From contig MKWA01000022.1 in NCBI GenBank assembly GCA_001899285.1, positions 134,713-198,712 of the forward strand: a DNA stretch of 64,000 bases, in the 5' to 3' direction. Source of the DNA: Rhizobiales bacterium 64-17 (GTDB taxonomy: Bacteria > Pseudomonadota > Alphaproteobacteria > Rhizobiales > Xanthobacteraceae). The notes below the pieces were generated by a model. It searched no databases. It saw only the letters and a program-made list of their open reading frames with translations, and was not told the origin of the DNA. The translations under genes were made by a program, and so were the position numbers. Position 1 is the first letter of the stretch, and each line of letters opens with the position of its first letter. Shown here piece after piece: positions 1-8,449 of the stretch.

Positions 1-206
1 AAACCCCGCGCACGCGCCGACAGGCCCGCGGGCCGGGTTGGTTCTTGTTGTGGTGTGCGCCGGAACCGCCGTTCCGTCTTCATGGCGCGCGCCCAGCGCG
101 CCATCGGCCTCGGACGCACCTTCCGTGCGCCCTTGGTCCTTTGCACACTACCAACGGGGGCACGCCGAGGTAAAGTCGAGCCGGGACAGGAAACGCGCGG
201 CAAAAA
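1..206. other. Left-edge region without a supported gene
   Basis: I see no gene in this stretch. The open frames crossing it have the Arg/Ala/Pro-rich composition typical of out-of-frame translation of GC-rich DNA and match no family I recognise. It presumably carries the promoter of the oxidoreductase gene that starts at 207; I could not pick out convincing -35/-10 boxes. Confidence 0.5.
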
Positions 207-1841
207 ATGGCGCAGAGTGCGGCGGAGACCCCGGTCGAGGGCGAATTCGACTTCATCATCGTCGGCGCGGGCTCGGCCGGCTGCGTGCTGGCCAACCGGC
301 TGTCGGCCGACCCCGGCCGCCGCGTGCTGATCCTCGAAGCCGGCGGCCGCGACAACTGGATCTGGTTTCACATTCCAGTCGGCTATCTGTTCGCCATCGG
401 CAATCCGCGCGCCGACTGGATGTTCAGGACCGAGCCGGAGCCGGGCCTCAACGGCCGCAGTCTCGGCTATCCGCGCGGCAAGGTGATCGGCGGCTCCTCG
501 GCGATCAACGGCATGATCTATATGCGCGGGCAGGCCGCGGACTACGACCACTGGCGACAACTCGGTCTGCCGGGCTGGTCGTGGGACGACGTGCTGCCGT
601 ATTTCAAGAAGCACGAGAACAATTTTCTCGGTACCGGCGATTATCACGCCGCGGGCGGCGAATGGCGCGTCGAGGAACAGCGGCTGCGGTGGGATCTGCT
701 CGATGCCTTTCGCAAGGCCGCCATCGAAGCCGGCATTCCGCCGACCGGCGACTTCAACACCGGCGACAACGAGGGCGTCGGCTATTTCCACGTCAATCAG
801 CGGCGCGGCCGGCGCTGGTCGGCGGCGCGAGGCTTTCTCAAGCCGGTGCTGCACCGGCCGAATCTCAAGCTGGAAACCGGCTGCCTTGCTGAAAGCCTCA
901 TTCTCGACGGCACGCGCGTCACTGGTGTCCGTTGGCGGCAGGATGGCGTGACGCGCAGCGCGCGGTGTCGCGGCGAGGTGATTTTGGCCGCTGGCGCGAT
1001 CGGCTCGCCGCATCTGATGATGCTGTCCGGCATCGGTGCCGCCGTTGATCTCGCCGCGCATGGCATCAAGCCGGTCGTCGATCGCCCCGGCGTCGGCGCC
1101 AATCTGCAGGATCATCTGCAACTGCGCACGATCTACAAGGTCAAGGGCGCACGCACGCTGAACACCGACTATGCGCGGCTCATCGGGAAGCTCGGCATGG
1201 GGATGGATTATGTGTTCCGCCGACGCGGTGCGTTGACCATGGCGCCGTCGCAGCTCGGCCTGTTCACGCGGTCGAACCCGCGCTACGAGCGCGCCAACAT
1301 CCAGTATCACGTGCAGCCGCTGTCGCTGGAGAAGTTCGGCGATCCGCTGCACGCGTTCCCGGCATTCACCGCGAGCGTCGCCAATCTGCGGCCGACCAGC
1401 CGTGGCGCGATCACGCTGAAATCGTCCGATCCGGCGCAAGCCCCGGCGATCAAGCCGAATTATCTGGCGACGCCGGAGGACAGGCAGGTGGCGGCGGATT
1501 CGCTGCGGATCACGCGCCGCATCGTCGCGCAGCCGGCGCTTGCGTCGTACCGGCCGCAGGAATATCTGCCGGGCGACAGCATCGGCGACGATGAAACCTC
1601 GCTGGCGAAGGCGGCCGGCGACATCGGCACGACCATCTTCCATCCGGTCGGCACCGCGCGCATGGGCCGCGCTGGCGATGCCAACGCCGTCACCGATGCG
1701 CGGCTGCGGGTGATCGGCGTCGACGGTTTGCGGGTGATCGACGCGTCGGTGATGCCGGTGATCACCTCCGGCAACACCAATTCGCCGACCATCATGATCG
1801 CCGAGAAAGGTGCGGCGATGGTGCTGGAGGATGCGAAGTAG
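207..1841 (+). CDS. GMC-family FAD-dependent dehydrogenase (choline/alcohol dehydrogenase type)
   Basis: A 544-residue flavoprotein of the glucose-methanol-choline family, which oxidises alcohols with FAD and usually passes electrons to quinone or another acceptor. The N-terminus has the Rossmann motif GAGSAG (residues 20-25) followed by the acidic end of beta-2 (LILEAGG, 41-47). The middle shows the GMC signature with [15 protein letters not shown]. The C-terminus has the catalytic pair in [10 protein letters not shown] (His479) and SGNTNSP (Asn523). Length is normal for choline-dehydrogenase-like members. There is no signal peptide, so it should be cytoplasmic. The ATG at 207 lies 15 bases after an AGGAAA; the ribosome site is weak. 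It converges on the AceE-like gene with 12 bases between. The substrate cannot be told from sequence; calling it BetA would be overreach. Confidence 0.93.
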   Translation: MAQSAAETPVEGEFDFIIVGAGSAGCVLANRLSADPGRRVLILEAGGRDNWIWFHIPVGYLFAIGNPRADWMFRTEPEPGLNGRSLGYPRGKVIGGSSAINGMIYMRGQAADYDHWRQLGLPGWSWDDVLPYFKKHENNFLGTGDYHAAGGEWRVEEQRLRWDLLDAFRKAAIEAGIPPTGDFNTGDNEGVGYFHVNQRRGRRWSAARGFLKPVLHRPNLKLETGCLAESLILDGTRVTGVRWRQDGVTRSARCRGEVILAAGAIGSPHLMMLSGIGAAVDLAAHGIKPVVDRPGVGANLQDHLQLRTIYKVKGARTLNTDYARLIGKLGMGMDYVFRRRGALTMAPSQLGLFTRSNPRYERANIQYHVQPLSLEKFGDPLHAFPAFTASVANLRPTSRGAITLKSSDPAQAPAIKPNYLATPEDRQVAADSLRITRRIVAQPALASYRPQEYLPGDSIGDDETSLAKAAGDIGTTIFHPVGTARMGRAGDANAVTDARLRVIGVDGLRVIDASVMPVITSGNTNSPTIMIAEKGAAMVLEDAK

Positions 1842-1853
1842 GCGGCCGCCAGC

Positions 1854-4241
1854 TCACATCGCCCGCAAATGCCGGATCGGACGGCCGGGCGTCATCGCCT
1901 GCGCGGCGGCGATGATGGCGGCGCTGTCGATGCCGTAGTGGCGATAAAGTTCGGCGAGCGAGCCGGTCTGGCCAAAATGCTCGACACCGAGTGCGCGGGT
2001 GCGGTGGCCGTTGACGGCACCGAGCCAGCCGAGCGTCGCCGGATGCGCGTCGCACACCGTCACCAGCGCGCAATGCGGCGGCAGCCGGTCGAGCAGGCGT
2101 TCCACGTGCGAACGCGCATGAACGAGGCCGCGCTCGCGCAGGCGCTGCGCCGCCGTCCATCCGGCATTGAGCCGGTCGGCTGACGTCACGGCGAGCACGC
2201 CGATGTCGCGGCGGTCCTCGCCCATCAGTCCTGCGGCGGCGATCGCTTCCGGCGCGATCGCCCCGGTATAGGCGATCACCACCTGCGCGTTCGGCCCCGG
2301 CTCGCGCAGCCAGTAGCCGCCATCGACGATGTCCTGGCGCAGTTGCGGCGTCATCGCCCGCTGCATCTGCTCGACCGGTCGCGTCGACAGCCGCAGATAG
2401 ACGGAGCCGCCGGTCTCGTCGCGCAGCCAATTCCTTTCACTATGCGTGTCGTCGCTGCTGTCCTTCTGAATGTAGGCGAGCGACCACGCCATGATCGCCG
2501 CAAGCTCGTCGACGAAGGCCGGCTCGAATGCGGCGAGGCCGTCCTGCGCCAGCCCGATCAGCGGCTCGGAGATCGACTGGTGCGCACCGCCTTCGCCGGC
2601 CAGCGTAATGCCGGATGGCGTCGCGACGACGATGAAGCGTGCATCCTGATAGCAGGCATAGTTCAGCGCATCGAGACCGCGGGCGATGAACGGATCGTAC
2701 AGCGTACCGATCGGCAGCAGCCGCTCGCCGTTGATGCTGTGCGACAGGCCGAGCGCGGACAGCGCGATGAACAGATTCATCTCCGCGATGCCGAGTTCAA
2801 GATGCTGGCCGTGCGGCGCGAATTCCCAGTTGAACGTGGAGGGAATGCGCTCGTTCTTGAAGGTGTCGGTCTGTGCGGTGCGGGCGAACAGCTTGCGGCG
2901 GTTCACCCACGGCCCGAGATTGGTCGAGACCGTGACGTCCGGCGAGGTGGTGACGATGCGCTCCGCGAACGTCGCCTCGCTCTTGCCGATCTCATTGAGG
3001 ATCGCGCCGAAGCCCGCTTGCGTCGACATGACCGGCTGGATCGTCACCGGCAGGTCCGCGGGAATGTCGAACCGCGCGGCGTCGCGCCGCCGCGTGCCCT
3101 CCTGCACGAACGGCACGCGCTTGAGGAACGCTTCGATCTCGCCTTCCGGCGTCGCCAGCCCCTCGAATCTGTCCCACTCGTGGCCGGGACGAATGTTCAT
3201 CGCGGTGCGCAAGGTATCGATCTGTGCCGGCGTCATCAGCCCAGCGTGGTTGTCCTTGTGGCCGGCGAGCGGCAGCCCCGCGCCTTTCACCGTGTAGCAG
3301 ATGAAGCAGGTCGGCTTGTCGCCGGTGACGCCGTTGAACGCTTCGCGCAACGTCGCGATGTCGTGGCCGCCGAGATTGTTCATCAGCGCGGCGAGTTCGG
3401 CGTCGCTGCGCTTCTCGATCAGCGCCGTCACCGGTCCCTGATCGCCGATTTCGTCGGTGAGGCGCTTGCGCCATGCCGCGCCGCCGGCGAACACCAGCGC
3501 CGAGTAGAGCGGGTTGGGGCAGGTGTCGATCCAGGCTTTCAGCTTGTCGCCGCCCGGCTCCTTGAAGGCGGCCTGCTGCAGCGCGCCGTATTTGAGGATG
3601 ACCACGTCCCAGCCGAAATTGCTGAACAGTTGTTCGTAGCGTTCCCACAAACCCTCGCGGATCACCGCGTCGAGACTCTGGCGGTTGTAGTCGATGACCC
3701 ACCAGCAGTTGCGCAGGCCCTGCTTCCAGCCTTCCAGCAGCGCCTCGAAGATGTTGCCTTCGTCCATCTCCGCGTCGCCCATCAGCGCAATCATCCGGCC
3801 TTCCGGATGCTGTCCGCCCCAGCCGTGCGCGCGCACATAGTCCTGCACCAGCGAGGAGAACAGCGTCTGCGCCACGCCGAGGCCGACCGAGCCGGTGGAG
3901 AAATCCACGTCGTCGGTGTCCTTGGTGCGCGAGGGATAGCTCTGCGCGCCCTTGTAGCCGCGGAACGCCTCGAGCTTGTCGCGGATCTGGTTGCCGAACA
4001 GATACTGGATCGCGTGGAAGTTCGGCGCCGCGTGCGGCTTCACCGCGACGCGATCCTGCGGCCGCAACACCTCGAAATAGAGCGTCGTCATGATCGCGGC
4101 GAGCGAGGCGGACGACGCCTGATGTCCGCCCACCTTCACGCCGTCACCGGTGTCGCGCAGGTGGTTGGCGTTGTGGATCATGTAGCTCGCGAGCCACAGC
4201 ACTTTGCGTTCGAGATCGCGCAGAATGTCGAGGTCGGCCAT
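1854..4241 (-). CDS. Homodimeric-type 2-oxoacid (pyruvate-like) dehydrogenase E1 component
   Basis: A 795-residue thiamine-diphosphate enzyme of the AceE/transketolase superfamily, which decarboxylates a 2-oxoacid. The TPP/Mg motif is GDAEMDEGN (155-163) ending at Asn186, followed by the transketolase pyrimidine domain ([13 protein letters not shown] in the second half) and a C-terminal domain. It is about 90 residues shorter than E. coli AceE. I chose the ATG at 4241 ([13 protein letters not shown]) because homology begins there; the open frame upstream runs through the intergenic operators. No E2 (lipoyl acyltransferase) or E3 gene lies nearby. The divergent partner is an Lrp-type regulator, the layout known for Pseudomonas mdeB/mdeR (2-oxobutyrate from methionine). 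A 2-oxobutyrate or branched 2-oxoacid substrate is therefore possible, but this is inference. Confidence 0.88.
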   Translation of the reverse strand: MADLDILRDLERKVLWLASYMIHNANHLRDTGDGVKVGGHQASSASLAAIMTTLYFEVLRPQDRVAVKPHAAPNFHAIQYLFGNQIRDKLEAFRGYKGAQSYPSRTKDTDDVDFSTGSVGLGVAQTLFSSLVQDYVRAHGWGGQHPEGRMIALMGDAEMDEGNIFEALLEGWKQGLRNCWWVIDYNRQSLDAVIREGLWERYEQLFSNFGWDVVILKYGALQQAAFKEPGGDKLKAWIDTCPNPLYSALVFAGGAAWRKRLTDEIGDQGPVTALIEKRSDAELAALMNNLGGHDIATLREAFNGVTGDKPTCFICYTVKGAGLPLAGHKDNHAGLMTPAQIDTLRTAMNIRPGHEWDRFEGLATPEGEIEAFLKRVPFVQEGTRRRDAARFDIPADLPVTIQPVMSTQAGFGAILNEIGKSEATFAERIVTTSPDVTVSTNLGPWVNRRKLFARTAQTDTFKNERIPSTFNWEFAPHGQHLELGIAEMNLFIALSALGLSHSINGERLLPIGTLYDPFIARGLDALNYACYQDARFIVVATPSGITLAGEGGAHQSISEPLIGLAQDGLAAFEPAFVDELAAIMAWSLAYIQKDSSDDTHSERNWLRDETGGSVYLRLSTRPVEQMQRAMTPQLRQDIVDGGYWLREPGPNAQVVIAYTGAIAPEAIAAAGLMGEDRRDIGVLAVTSADRLNAGWTAAQRLRERGLVHARSHVERLLDRLPPHCALVTVCDAHPATLGWLGAVNGHRTRALGVEHFGQTGSLAELYRHYGIDSAAIIAAAQAMTPGRPIRHLRAM

Positions 4242-4288
4242 GGCGAGGAAAGTCCTGATCCGGGTCGGCATCAGGATAACGCCGGAGG

Positions 4289-4307
4289 ACTGGCAGAAAC
4301 GGCCAAT
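4289..4307. promoter_or_regulatory. Degenerate copy of the Lrp-type operator
   Basis: ACTGGCA-GAAAC-GGCCAAT has the same 7-5-7 layout as the perfect inverted repeat at 4330-4348, with one mismatch per arm. The centres are 41 bp apart, close to four helical turns, as expected for an oligomeric Lrp/AsnC regulator wrapping DNA. Confidence 0.6.
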
Positions 4308-4329
4308 CTGCGCCACTGTAAGGCGTACG

Positions 4330-4348
4330 ATTGGCATATTCTGCCAAT
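4330..4348. promoter_or_regulatory. Perfect inverted repeat, probable operator of the Lrp-type regulator
   Basis: ATTGGCA-TATTC-TGCCAAT is a perfect 7-bp inverted repeat with a 5-bp spacer. It lies 23 bases upstream of the Lrp-family start codon and between the two divergent genes, so it probably controls both. The protein-site assignment is inferred from position. Confidence 0.7.
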
Positions 4349-4371
4349 TTCTGTTGCCGGGAGAGTGGATC

Positions 4372-4839
4372 ATGCCGACGGAGCTGGACGCCATCGACCG
4401 CAAGATCCTGCACCATCTGCAGCAGGACGGGCGCATGAGTCTCGCCGATCTGGCCGATCAGGTCGGGCTGTCGCCGTCGCCGTGCCTGCGGCGCATCCGC
4501 ATCCTGGAAAAAGCCGGCGTGATCGCCCGCTATGCCGCGGTGCTGAACCAGCAGGCGGTCGGCCTGCCGGTCAGCGTGTTCATTTCCGTGAAGCTGGAAA
4601 AGCAGAAGCAGGATGCGCTCGACCGTTTCGCCAAGACCATCGCGCGCTGGCCCGAGGTGATGGAATGCTACCTGATGACTGGGCCGCGCGATTACTGGCT
4701 GCGTGTGGTGGTGCCCGATCTCGCCGCCTATGAGCGCTTCCTCAAGGAAAAGCTGACGCGGCTCGACGGCGTCGCGTCGATCGAATCGAGCTTCGCGCTG
4801 GAGCAGGTGAAGTATTCGAGCGTGTTGCCGGTGGGGTAG
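4372..4839 (+). CDS. Lrp/AsnC-family transcriptional regulator
   Basis: A 155-residue DNA-binding regulator. The N-terminus (MPTELDAIDRKILHHLQQDG) and the helix-turn-helix with SLADLADQVGLSPSPCLRRI are the classic AsnC-type domain; the rest is the RAM (AsnC ligand-binding) domain, which usually binds an amino acid and drives octamer formation. Start chosen at 4372, where the family N-terminus begins, rather than upstream in the operator region. It is transcribed away from the AceE-like E1 gene, and two matching inverted repeats lie between them. The likely role is amino-acid-responsive control of that E1 gene and of itself. Confidence 0.95.
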   Translation: MPTELDAIDRKILHHLQQDGRMSLADLADQVGLSPSPCLRRIRILEKAGVIARYAAVLNQQAVGLPVSVFISVKLEKQKQDALDRFAKTIARWPEVMECYLMTGPRDYWLRVVVPDLAAYERFLKEKLTRLDGVASIESSFALEQVKYSSVLPVG

Positions 4840-4863
4840 GCGAGACGGCTCCCTCTCTCCGCC

Positions 4864-4953
4864 GTCATGCCCGCATTTATTGCGGGCATCCACGTCTTTG
4901 ACGCTGTGAGAGAAAAGTAAGCCGTGGATGCCCGGCACAAGGCCGGGCATGAC
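4864..4953. repeat. Imperfect long palindrome (intergenic REP-like element)
   Basis: GTCATGCCCGC...GCGGGCATCCACG on the left is mirrored by CGTGGATGCCCG...CGGGCATGAC on the right, with about 28 bases between the halves. Each half also contains its own small hairpin (CCCGC/GCGGG; CCCGGC/GCCGGG). Such elements are common between genes in Bradyrhizobium-like genomes. There is no T-run, so it is not an ordinary intrinsic terminator, though it may stabilise the 3' end of the upstream mRNA. Confidence 0.75.
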
Positions 4954-4988
4954 GCGGAGGGGGGCGTTAGCGACCGGAAAATAAGGGG

Positions 4989-5024
4989 TTGACTCCTGCC
5001 CTTCATTTAACGTATCTGTTAAAT
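4989..5024 (+). promoter_or_regulatory. Promoter with overlapping ArsR-type operator
   Basis: A -35-like TTGACT (4989-4994) is followed after 17 bases by a weak -10 region (GTATCT, 5012-5017). A perfect inverted repeat ATTTAAC-GTATCT-GTTAAAT (5005-5024) sits exactly over that -10. Bound repressor would block polymerase. Autoregulation by the ArsR-family protein encoded from 5066 is the natural reading. Confidence 0.65.
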
Positions 5025-5065
5025 AACAGATTGGCTAAATAAGACATCCGCCCCGGACCCGTGTC

Positions 5066-5479
5066 ATGACCGACCGCCTCAGTGCCACCTTCGCCGCCCT
5101 GGCCGATCCGACGCGTCGCGCCATCCTGGCGCGGCTCGCGCTCGGCGAAACCACGGTCGCGGAACTCGCCAAGCCATTCGACATCAGCGGCCCCGCCGTG
5201 TCGCGGCATCTCAAGGTGCTGGAGGGCGCGGGGCTGATCATCCGCGGCCGCGAGGCCCAGTGGCGGCCCTGCAAGATCGAGCCGAAGGCGCTCAAGGAAA
5301 TTGACGACTGGCTCGAGCGTTATCGTCAGTTCTGGGAACAGAGCCTCGATCGGCTCGAGGACTATCTGCGCGTCCTGCAAAGCGGCGAAGCCGATGCGGA
5401 CACGCAGAAGGCCAAATCCGGCAAGCGCGCCAAAAAATCCGACAAGAAATCCGACAAGAAATCCGATCCCTCCCTCTGA
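5066..5479 (+). CDS. ArsR-family winged-helix repressor
   Basis: A 137-residue repressor. The N-terminal ALADPTRRAILARLALGE and the recognition-helix segment DISGPAVSRHLKVLEGAGLI are typical of the non-metal ArsR branch that sits next to SRPBCC (AHSA1) genes. No CxC metal site is present, so the signal is probably not a metal. The C-terminal tail is lysine-rich, made by a 12-bp tandem repeat (5435-5467) that encodes repeated K-S-D-K units. It is the first gene of a nine-gene same-strand run (5066-10318) and has an operator over its own promoter. Confidence 0.92.
   Translation: MTDRLSATFAALADPTRRAILARLALGETTVAELAKPFDISGPAVSRHLKVLEGAGLIIRGREAQWRPCKIEPKALKEIDDWLERYRQFWEQSLDRLEDYLRVLQSGEADADTQKAKSGKRAKKSDKKSDKKSDPSL
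5435..5467 (+). repeat. In-frame 12-bp tandem repeat
   Basis: AAATCCGACAAG is repeated exactly from 5435 and 5447, with a third partial unit from 5459. It encodes the KSDK tail of the ArsR-family protein. Being a multiple of three, copy-number change would alter tail length without a frameshift. Confidence 0.85.
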
Positions 5480-5497
5480 TTGCTCCAGGAGCGTGCG

Positions 5498-5920
5498 ATG
5501 CAAATGAACAAACTGGCGAAAGACGTTTTGGGCAGTTGGACGCTGGTCGCCGCCAAGATGCAGTTCGAGGATGGCGCCGCGATCGACATGCACGGTCCCG
5601 ACCCTTTGGGGTCGGTGGTGTTCGCCGACACGCGCATGACCGCGATCATCACCCGCAGGTCACGGCCCGCGCGGACGGACGACAGCCTCGGCGATCTGTT
5701 CAACACGATGCTCGCCTACAGCGGCACGTACAGCATCGACGGCAACGAACTCGCCACCGCCGTGGATGTGGCCTGGGTTCCGGAGTGGGTCGGAACGACG
5801 CAAAGACGTGGAATCGAGATCGCGGGGGACACGCTGTCTCTTCGCACGGCCAGACAACCCAATCCCATGCAGCAGGGGAAGATCATGACCGGCGTGCTGA
5901 CATGGCAAAGGGATCGATAA
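5498..5920 (+). CDS. Lipocalin-like domain protein
   Basis: A 140-residue protein resembling the small lipocalin-like family (L-G-S-W-x-L-V-A near the N-terminus, residues 10-19, and alternating beta-strand pattern throughout). Members are predicted small-molecule binders of unknown function. The ATG at 5498 has AGGAG (5487-5491) six bases upstream; an in-frame TTG at 5480 is less likely. There is no signal peptide. It is the second gene of the ArsR-led operon, 18 bases after the repressor gene. The biochemical role is not known. Confidence 0.75.
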   Translation: MQMNKLAKDVLGSWTLVAAKMQFEDGAAIDMHGPDPLGSVVFADTRMTAIITRRSRPARTDDSLGDLFNTMLAYSGTYSIDGNELATAVDVAWVPEWVGTTQRRGIEIAGDTLSLRTARQPNPMQQGKIMTGVLTWQRDR

Positions 5921-5969
5921 GCCGACCGAGCAATCCCGCATACCGACATCTTTGACCAAGGAGACTGCC

Positions 5970-6383
5970 ATGCAACTGACACCGTATCTGTTCTTCAACG
6001 GCCGCTGCGAGGAAGCGATCGAATTCTACAAGAGCGCACTCGGCGCCAAGGTCGACATGCTGATGCGCTTTTCCGAGTCGCCGGAGAAATCCCAGAATCC
6101 GGAATGCGTGCCGTCCGATCCGAACAAGATCATGCATGCGTCGTGGCGTGTCGGCGATGCGGTAATGATGGGCTCCGACGGCATCACCGGCGACAAGCCG
6201 GAGTTCAAGGGCTTCGCGCTGTCGCTGACGGCGAAGAGTGAGGCCGAGGCCAAGACCATGTTCGAGGCGCTGGCCAAGGGCGGCAAGGTGACTCAGCCGC
6301 TGGTCAAGACGTTCTTCTCGCCGGCGTTCGGCATGCTGCAGGACAAGTTCGGCATCGGCTGGATGATCATGGCGACGGCGTAA
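5970..6383 (+). CDS. VOC-superfamily protein (PhnB/glyoxalase-like)
   Basis: A 137-residue protein of the vicinal oxygen chelate fold, PhnB-like branch: it opens with LTPYLFFNGRCEEAIEFYKSALG and continues with SDPNKIMHASWRVGDAVMMGSD and a C-terminal DKFGIGWMI. PhnB-like proteins are often annotated as 3-demethylubiquinone methyltransferase domains, but their reactions are mostly unproven. AAGGAG at 5958-5963 places the start at 5970. It sits inside the ArsR/SRPBCC operon, where VOC proteins are frequent companions. A role in handling an electrophile or small metabolite is inference. Confidence 0.88.
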   Translation: MQLTPYLFFNGRCEEAIEFYKSALGAKVDMLMRFSESPEKSQNPECVPSDPNKIMHASWRVGDAVMMGSDGITGDKPEFKGFALSLTAKSEAEAKTMFEALAKGGKVTQPLVKTFFSPAFGMLQDKFGIGWMIMATA

Positions 6384-6422
6384 ACGCCTGCCTGCGACAA
6401 ACGGTTTGTACAGAAGGAGTAT

Positions 6423-6947
6423 ATGATGTCCGTCACCGAAACCGCTGCTCCCAGCAAGGAATTCGTCATCTCGCGCGATCTCGATGCGCCGCGCGATCTG
6501 GTCTGGGCCTGCTTCACCGATCCCGCGCATATGAAACAATGGTGGGGCCCGAAGGGCTTCACGGTGCTGGCGTCGAAGATGGATCTGCGCGCTGGCGGCA
6601 TGTACCACTACGGCATGCAGGCGCCGGACGGCACGCCGATGTGGGGCCGCTTCATCTTCCGCGAAGTCTCGCCGAAGGACCGGATGGTGTTCATCAACTC
6701 GTTCTCCGATGAAGCCGGCGGCGTGACGCGCCACCCTATGGCGCCGACCTGGCCGCTGGAAATGCTCTCGACCTTCACCTTCGAGGATCTGCCTGGCGGC
6801 AAGACCCGGTTCACCGTGCGCTGGAAGCCGCACAATGCGACCGAGACCGAGACCAAGGTGTTCAACGAGAGCTTCGCCAGCATGCAGCAGGGCTGGGGCG
6901 GCACCCTGGAGAAGCTCCAGGCCTATGTGGCCGAGGCGAAGAAGTAG
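6423..6947 (+). CDS. SRPBCC (AHSA1/START-like) domain protein
   Basis: A 174-residue protein of the Bet v 1-like fold, AHSA1 branch. It shows FVISRDLDAPRDLVWACFTDPAHMKQWWGP near the N-terminus and the usual C-terminal helix ending with GWGGTLEKLQAYV. These proteins form a hydrophobic cavity for lipids or aromatic ligands. GAAGGAG lies just upstream; either of the two adjacent ATG codons (6423, 6426) could start it. It is the fourth gene of the ArsR-led operon; the ArsR-SRPBCC pairing is one of the commonest contexts for this family. Confidence 0.92.
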   Translation: MMSVTETAAPSKEFVISRDLDAPRDLVWACFTDPAHMKQWWGPKGFTVLASKMDLRAGGMYHYGMQAPDGTPMWGRFIFREVSPKDRMVFINSFSDEAGGVTRHPMAPTWPLEMLSTFTFEDLPGGKTRFTVRWKPHNATETETKVFNESFASMQQGWGGTLEKLQAYVAEAKK

Positions 6948-7018
6948 CGACGACAGGGCCGGCCGCGACGGTGGCCGGCCCGCTACCAGGATTCTTTCAT
7001 TCAAGATTGGATCGTTCG

Positions 7019-7426
7019 ATGCAGGATCTTTCCTTGCCGTCTACGACCCCGGCCATGGTGTGGACGGGGCGTATCGTCAGCGGACTGGTGGCTCTGTTTC
7101 TGCTGGTCGATGGCGGTATCAAGCTGGTGCCGCTCGATATCGTCATCGAGACGTCGCGGCAGATGGGCATTCCAGAACATCTGGCGCGGACTCTTGGCGT
7201 CCTCACCCTCGTCGGCACGCTGCTCTATATCTTTCCGCGGACCGCGGTGCTCGGCGCCATCCTGCTGACCGGCTATTTCGGCGGCGCGATCTACGCGCAT
7301 GTACGGATCGACAGCCCGTTGCTCTCGCACACGCTGTTCGGCGTCTATCTCGGCATCCTGATGTGGCTCGGTCTGTGGCTGCGCGATGCGCGGCTGCGCG
7401 CGCTGCTGCCATTCGTCCGCTCGTGA
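7019..7426 (+). CDS. DoxX-like integral membrane protein
   Basis: A 135-residue protein with four predicted membrane segments (about residues 15-35, 57-75, 80-98, 108-125). The pattern W-T-G-R-I-V-S-G...F-L-L-V-D-G-G-I-K and GVLTLVGTLLYIFPRTAVLGA fits the DoxX-like family found beside SRPBCC genes. The start at 7019 (MQDLSLPS) is preferred because the upstream in-frame region is unlike the family. Its function is unknown; location should be the inner membrane. Confidence 0.82.
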   Translation: MQDLSLPSTTPAMVWTGRIVSGLVALFLLVDGGIKLVPLDIVIETSRQMGIPEHLARTLGVLTLVGTLLYIFPRTAVLGAILLTGYFGGAIYAHVRIDSPLLSHTLFGVYLGILMWLGLWLRDARLRALLPFVRS

Positions 7427-7442
7427 AGCACAAGAGGGTCTC

Positions 7443-7967
7443 ATGCTGACCACCATCCTGATCGTCGTTGTCGTCGTGATCGTGGCCACGCTCATTTATG
7501 CGTCGCTGCAGCCCGACACCTTTTCCATCACCCGCTCGATCGCCATCACGGCACCGCCGGAGCGCATCTTCCCGCTGGTGAACGACCTGCGGTCGCACCG
7601 GCAATGGTCGCCGTTCGATCAGGACGCGGCGATGAAGCGCGCCTATTCCGGACCCGAGAGCGGGCCGGGCGCGACGTTCGCGTTCGACGGCGGCAACAAA
7701 TCCGGCGTCGGAACGCTGGCTGTGACCGATGTTCAGGCGCCGTCGCGCGTGATGATGTCGTTGAAGATGACCAAGCCTTTCGCTTGCGACAATGTTGTCG
7801 AGTTCGCGTTCGTCCCGCACGGTGCAACCACACAGACGAGCTGGACCATGCGCGGCCCGCAGCCGTTCATCGCCAAGGTCATGAACAGCATCTTTCGCTG
7901 TGACAAGATGTGCGCGCGGCAGTTCGATCAGGGCCTTGCCGCGCTCAAGGCGGCGGCGGAGCGTTGA
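7443..7967 (+). CDS. Membrane-anchored SRPBCC family protein
   Basis: A 174-residue protein with a single N-terminal hydrophobic segment (about residues 3-20, TILIVVVVVIVATLIYASL) followed by a polyketide-cyclase-like SRPBCC domain (FSITRSIAITAPPERIFPLVNDL...). The segment probably anchors the ligand-binding domain at the membrane. It begins 17 bases after the DoxX-like gene and ends 4 bases before the next SRPBCC gene, so the three are surely co-transcribed. It is a different subfamily from its two SRPBCC neighbours, not a recent duplicate. Confidence 0.88.
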   Translation: MLTTILIVVVVVIVATLIYASLQPDTFSITRSIAITAPPERIFPLVNDLRSHRQWSPFDQDAAMKRAYSGPESGPGATFAFDGGNKSGVGTLAVTDVQAPSRVMMSLKMTKPFACDNVVEFAFVPHGATTQTSWTMRGPQPFIAKVMNSIFRCDKMCARQFDQGLAALKAAAER

Positions 7968-7971
7968 GGTC

Positions 7972-8433
7972 ATGCCGATCGCGCCCGCGTCCGCCGCGCC
8001 ACCGCGCAGTCTCGCCATCACGCGCATCTTCAAAGCGCCACGCGATCTGGTATGGCGCGCCTGGACCGATCCGGCCCTGGCGGTGCGCTGGTGGGGCCCG
8101 AAGGAGTATCCCGCGAGCGATGTGGTGATGGACGTGCGCGTCGGCGGTGTGTGGCACGGCCGGCTCGACGGCGTTGACGATGGCAAGGTGCTGACCCATC
8201 GCGGCGTGTTCCGCGAGGTGCGCGCGCCGGAGCGACTCGCTTTCACCTTCGCCTGGGACGAGGATGGCGAGCGCGGGCTGGAAACGCTGGTCACGATCGA
8301 CTTTTACGAACTGGCTGGCGACCGGACCCGCATGGAGTTCCGCCAGACGCCGTTCCAGTCCGACAACGAGCGCGACGGACACACCTATGGTTGGAACAGC
8401 GCATTCGATCGGCTCGATGCCGCGCTCCCATAG
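7972..8433 (+). CDS. SRPBCC (AHSA1-like) domain protein
   Basis: A 153-residue soluble Bet v 1-fold protein with LAITRIFKAPRDLVWRAWTDPALAVRWWGP, the hallmark opening of AHSA1-like proteins, and a C-terminal HTYGWNSAFDRLDAAL helix. It starts 4 bases after the stop of the preceding gene, indicating translational coupling. Third SRPBCC protein of the operon; closest in pattern to the one at 6423. Ligand unknown. Confidence 0.9.
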   Translation: MPIAPASAAPPRSLAITRIFKAPRDLVWRAWTDPALAVRWWGPKEYPASDVVMDVRVGGVWHGRLDGVDDGKVLTHRGVFREVRAPERLAFTFAWDEDGERGLETLVTIDFYELAGDRTRMEFRQTPFQSDNERDGHTYGWNSAFDRLDAALP

Positions 8434-8449
8434 CCCCGAAAGTCTTCTC

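Noticed and set aside
1-892. Open frames from 38 and 55 as genes at the left edge
   Set aside because: They overlap the well-supported GMC dehydrogenase frame and have shadow composition.
2343-4733. Open plus-strand frame of 796 codons
   Set aside because: It is antisense to the AceE-like E1 gene; its translation is Arg/His-rich without recognisable motifs, as expected for a GC-rich shadow frame.
4864-4953. Intrinsic terminator of the Lrp gene
   Set aside because: The palindrome is strong but no T-run follows on either strand; it matches the pattern of dispersed intergenic repeats.
7443-8433. One frameshifted SRPBCC gene split in two
   Set aside because: The two proteins belong to different SRPBCC branches, each is full length, and the first has its own membrane anchor.
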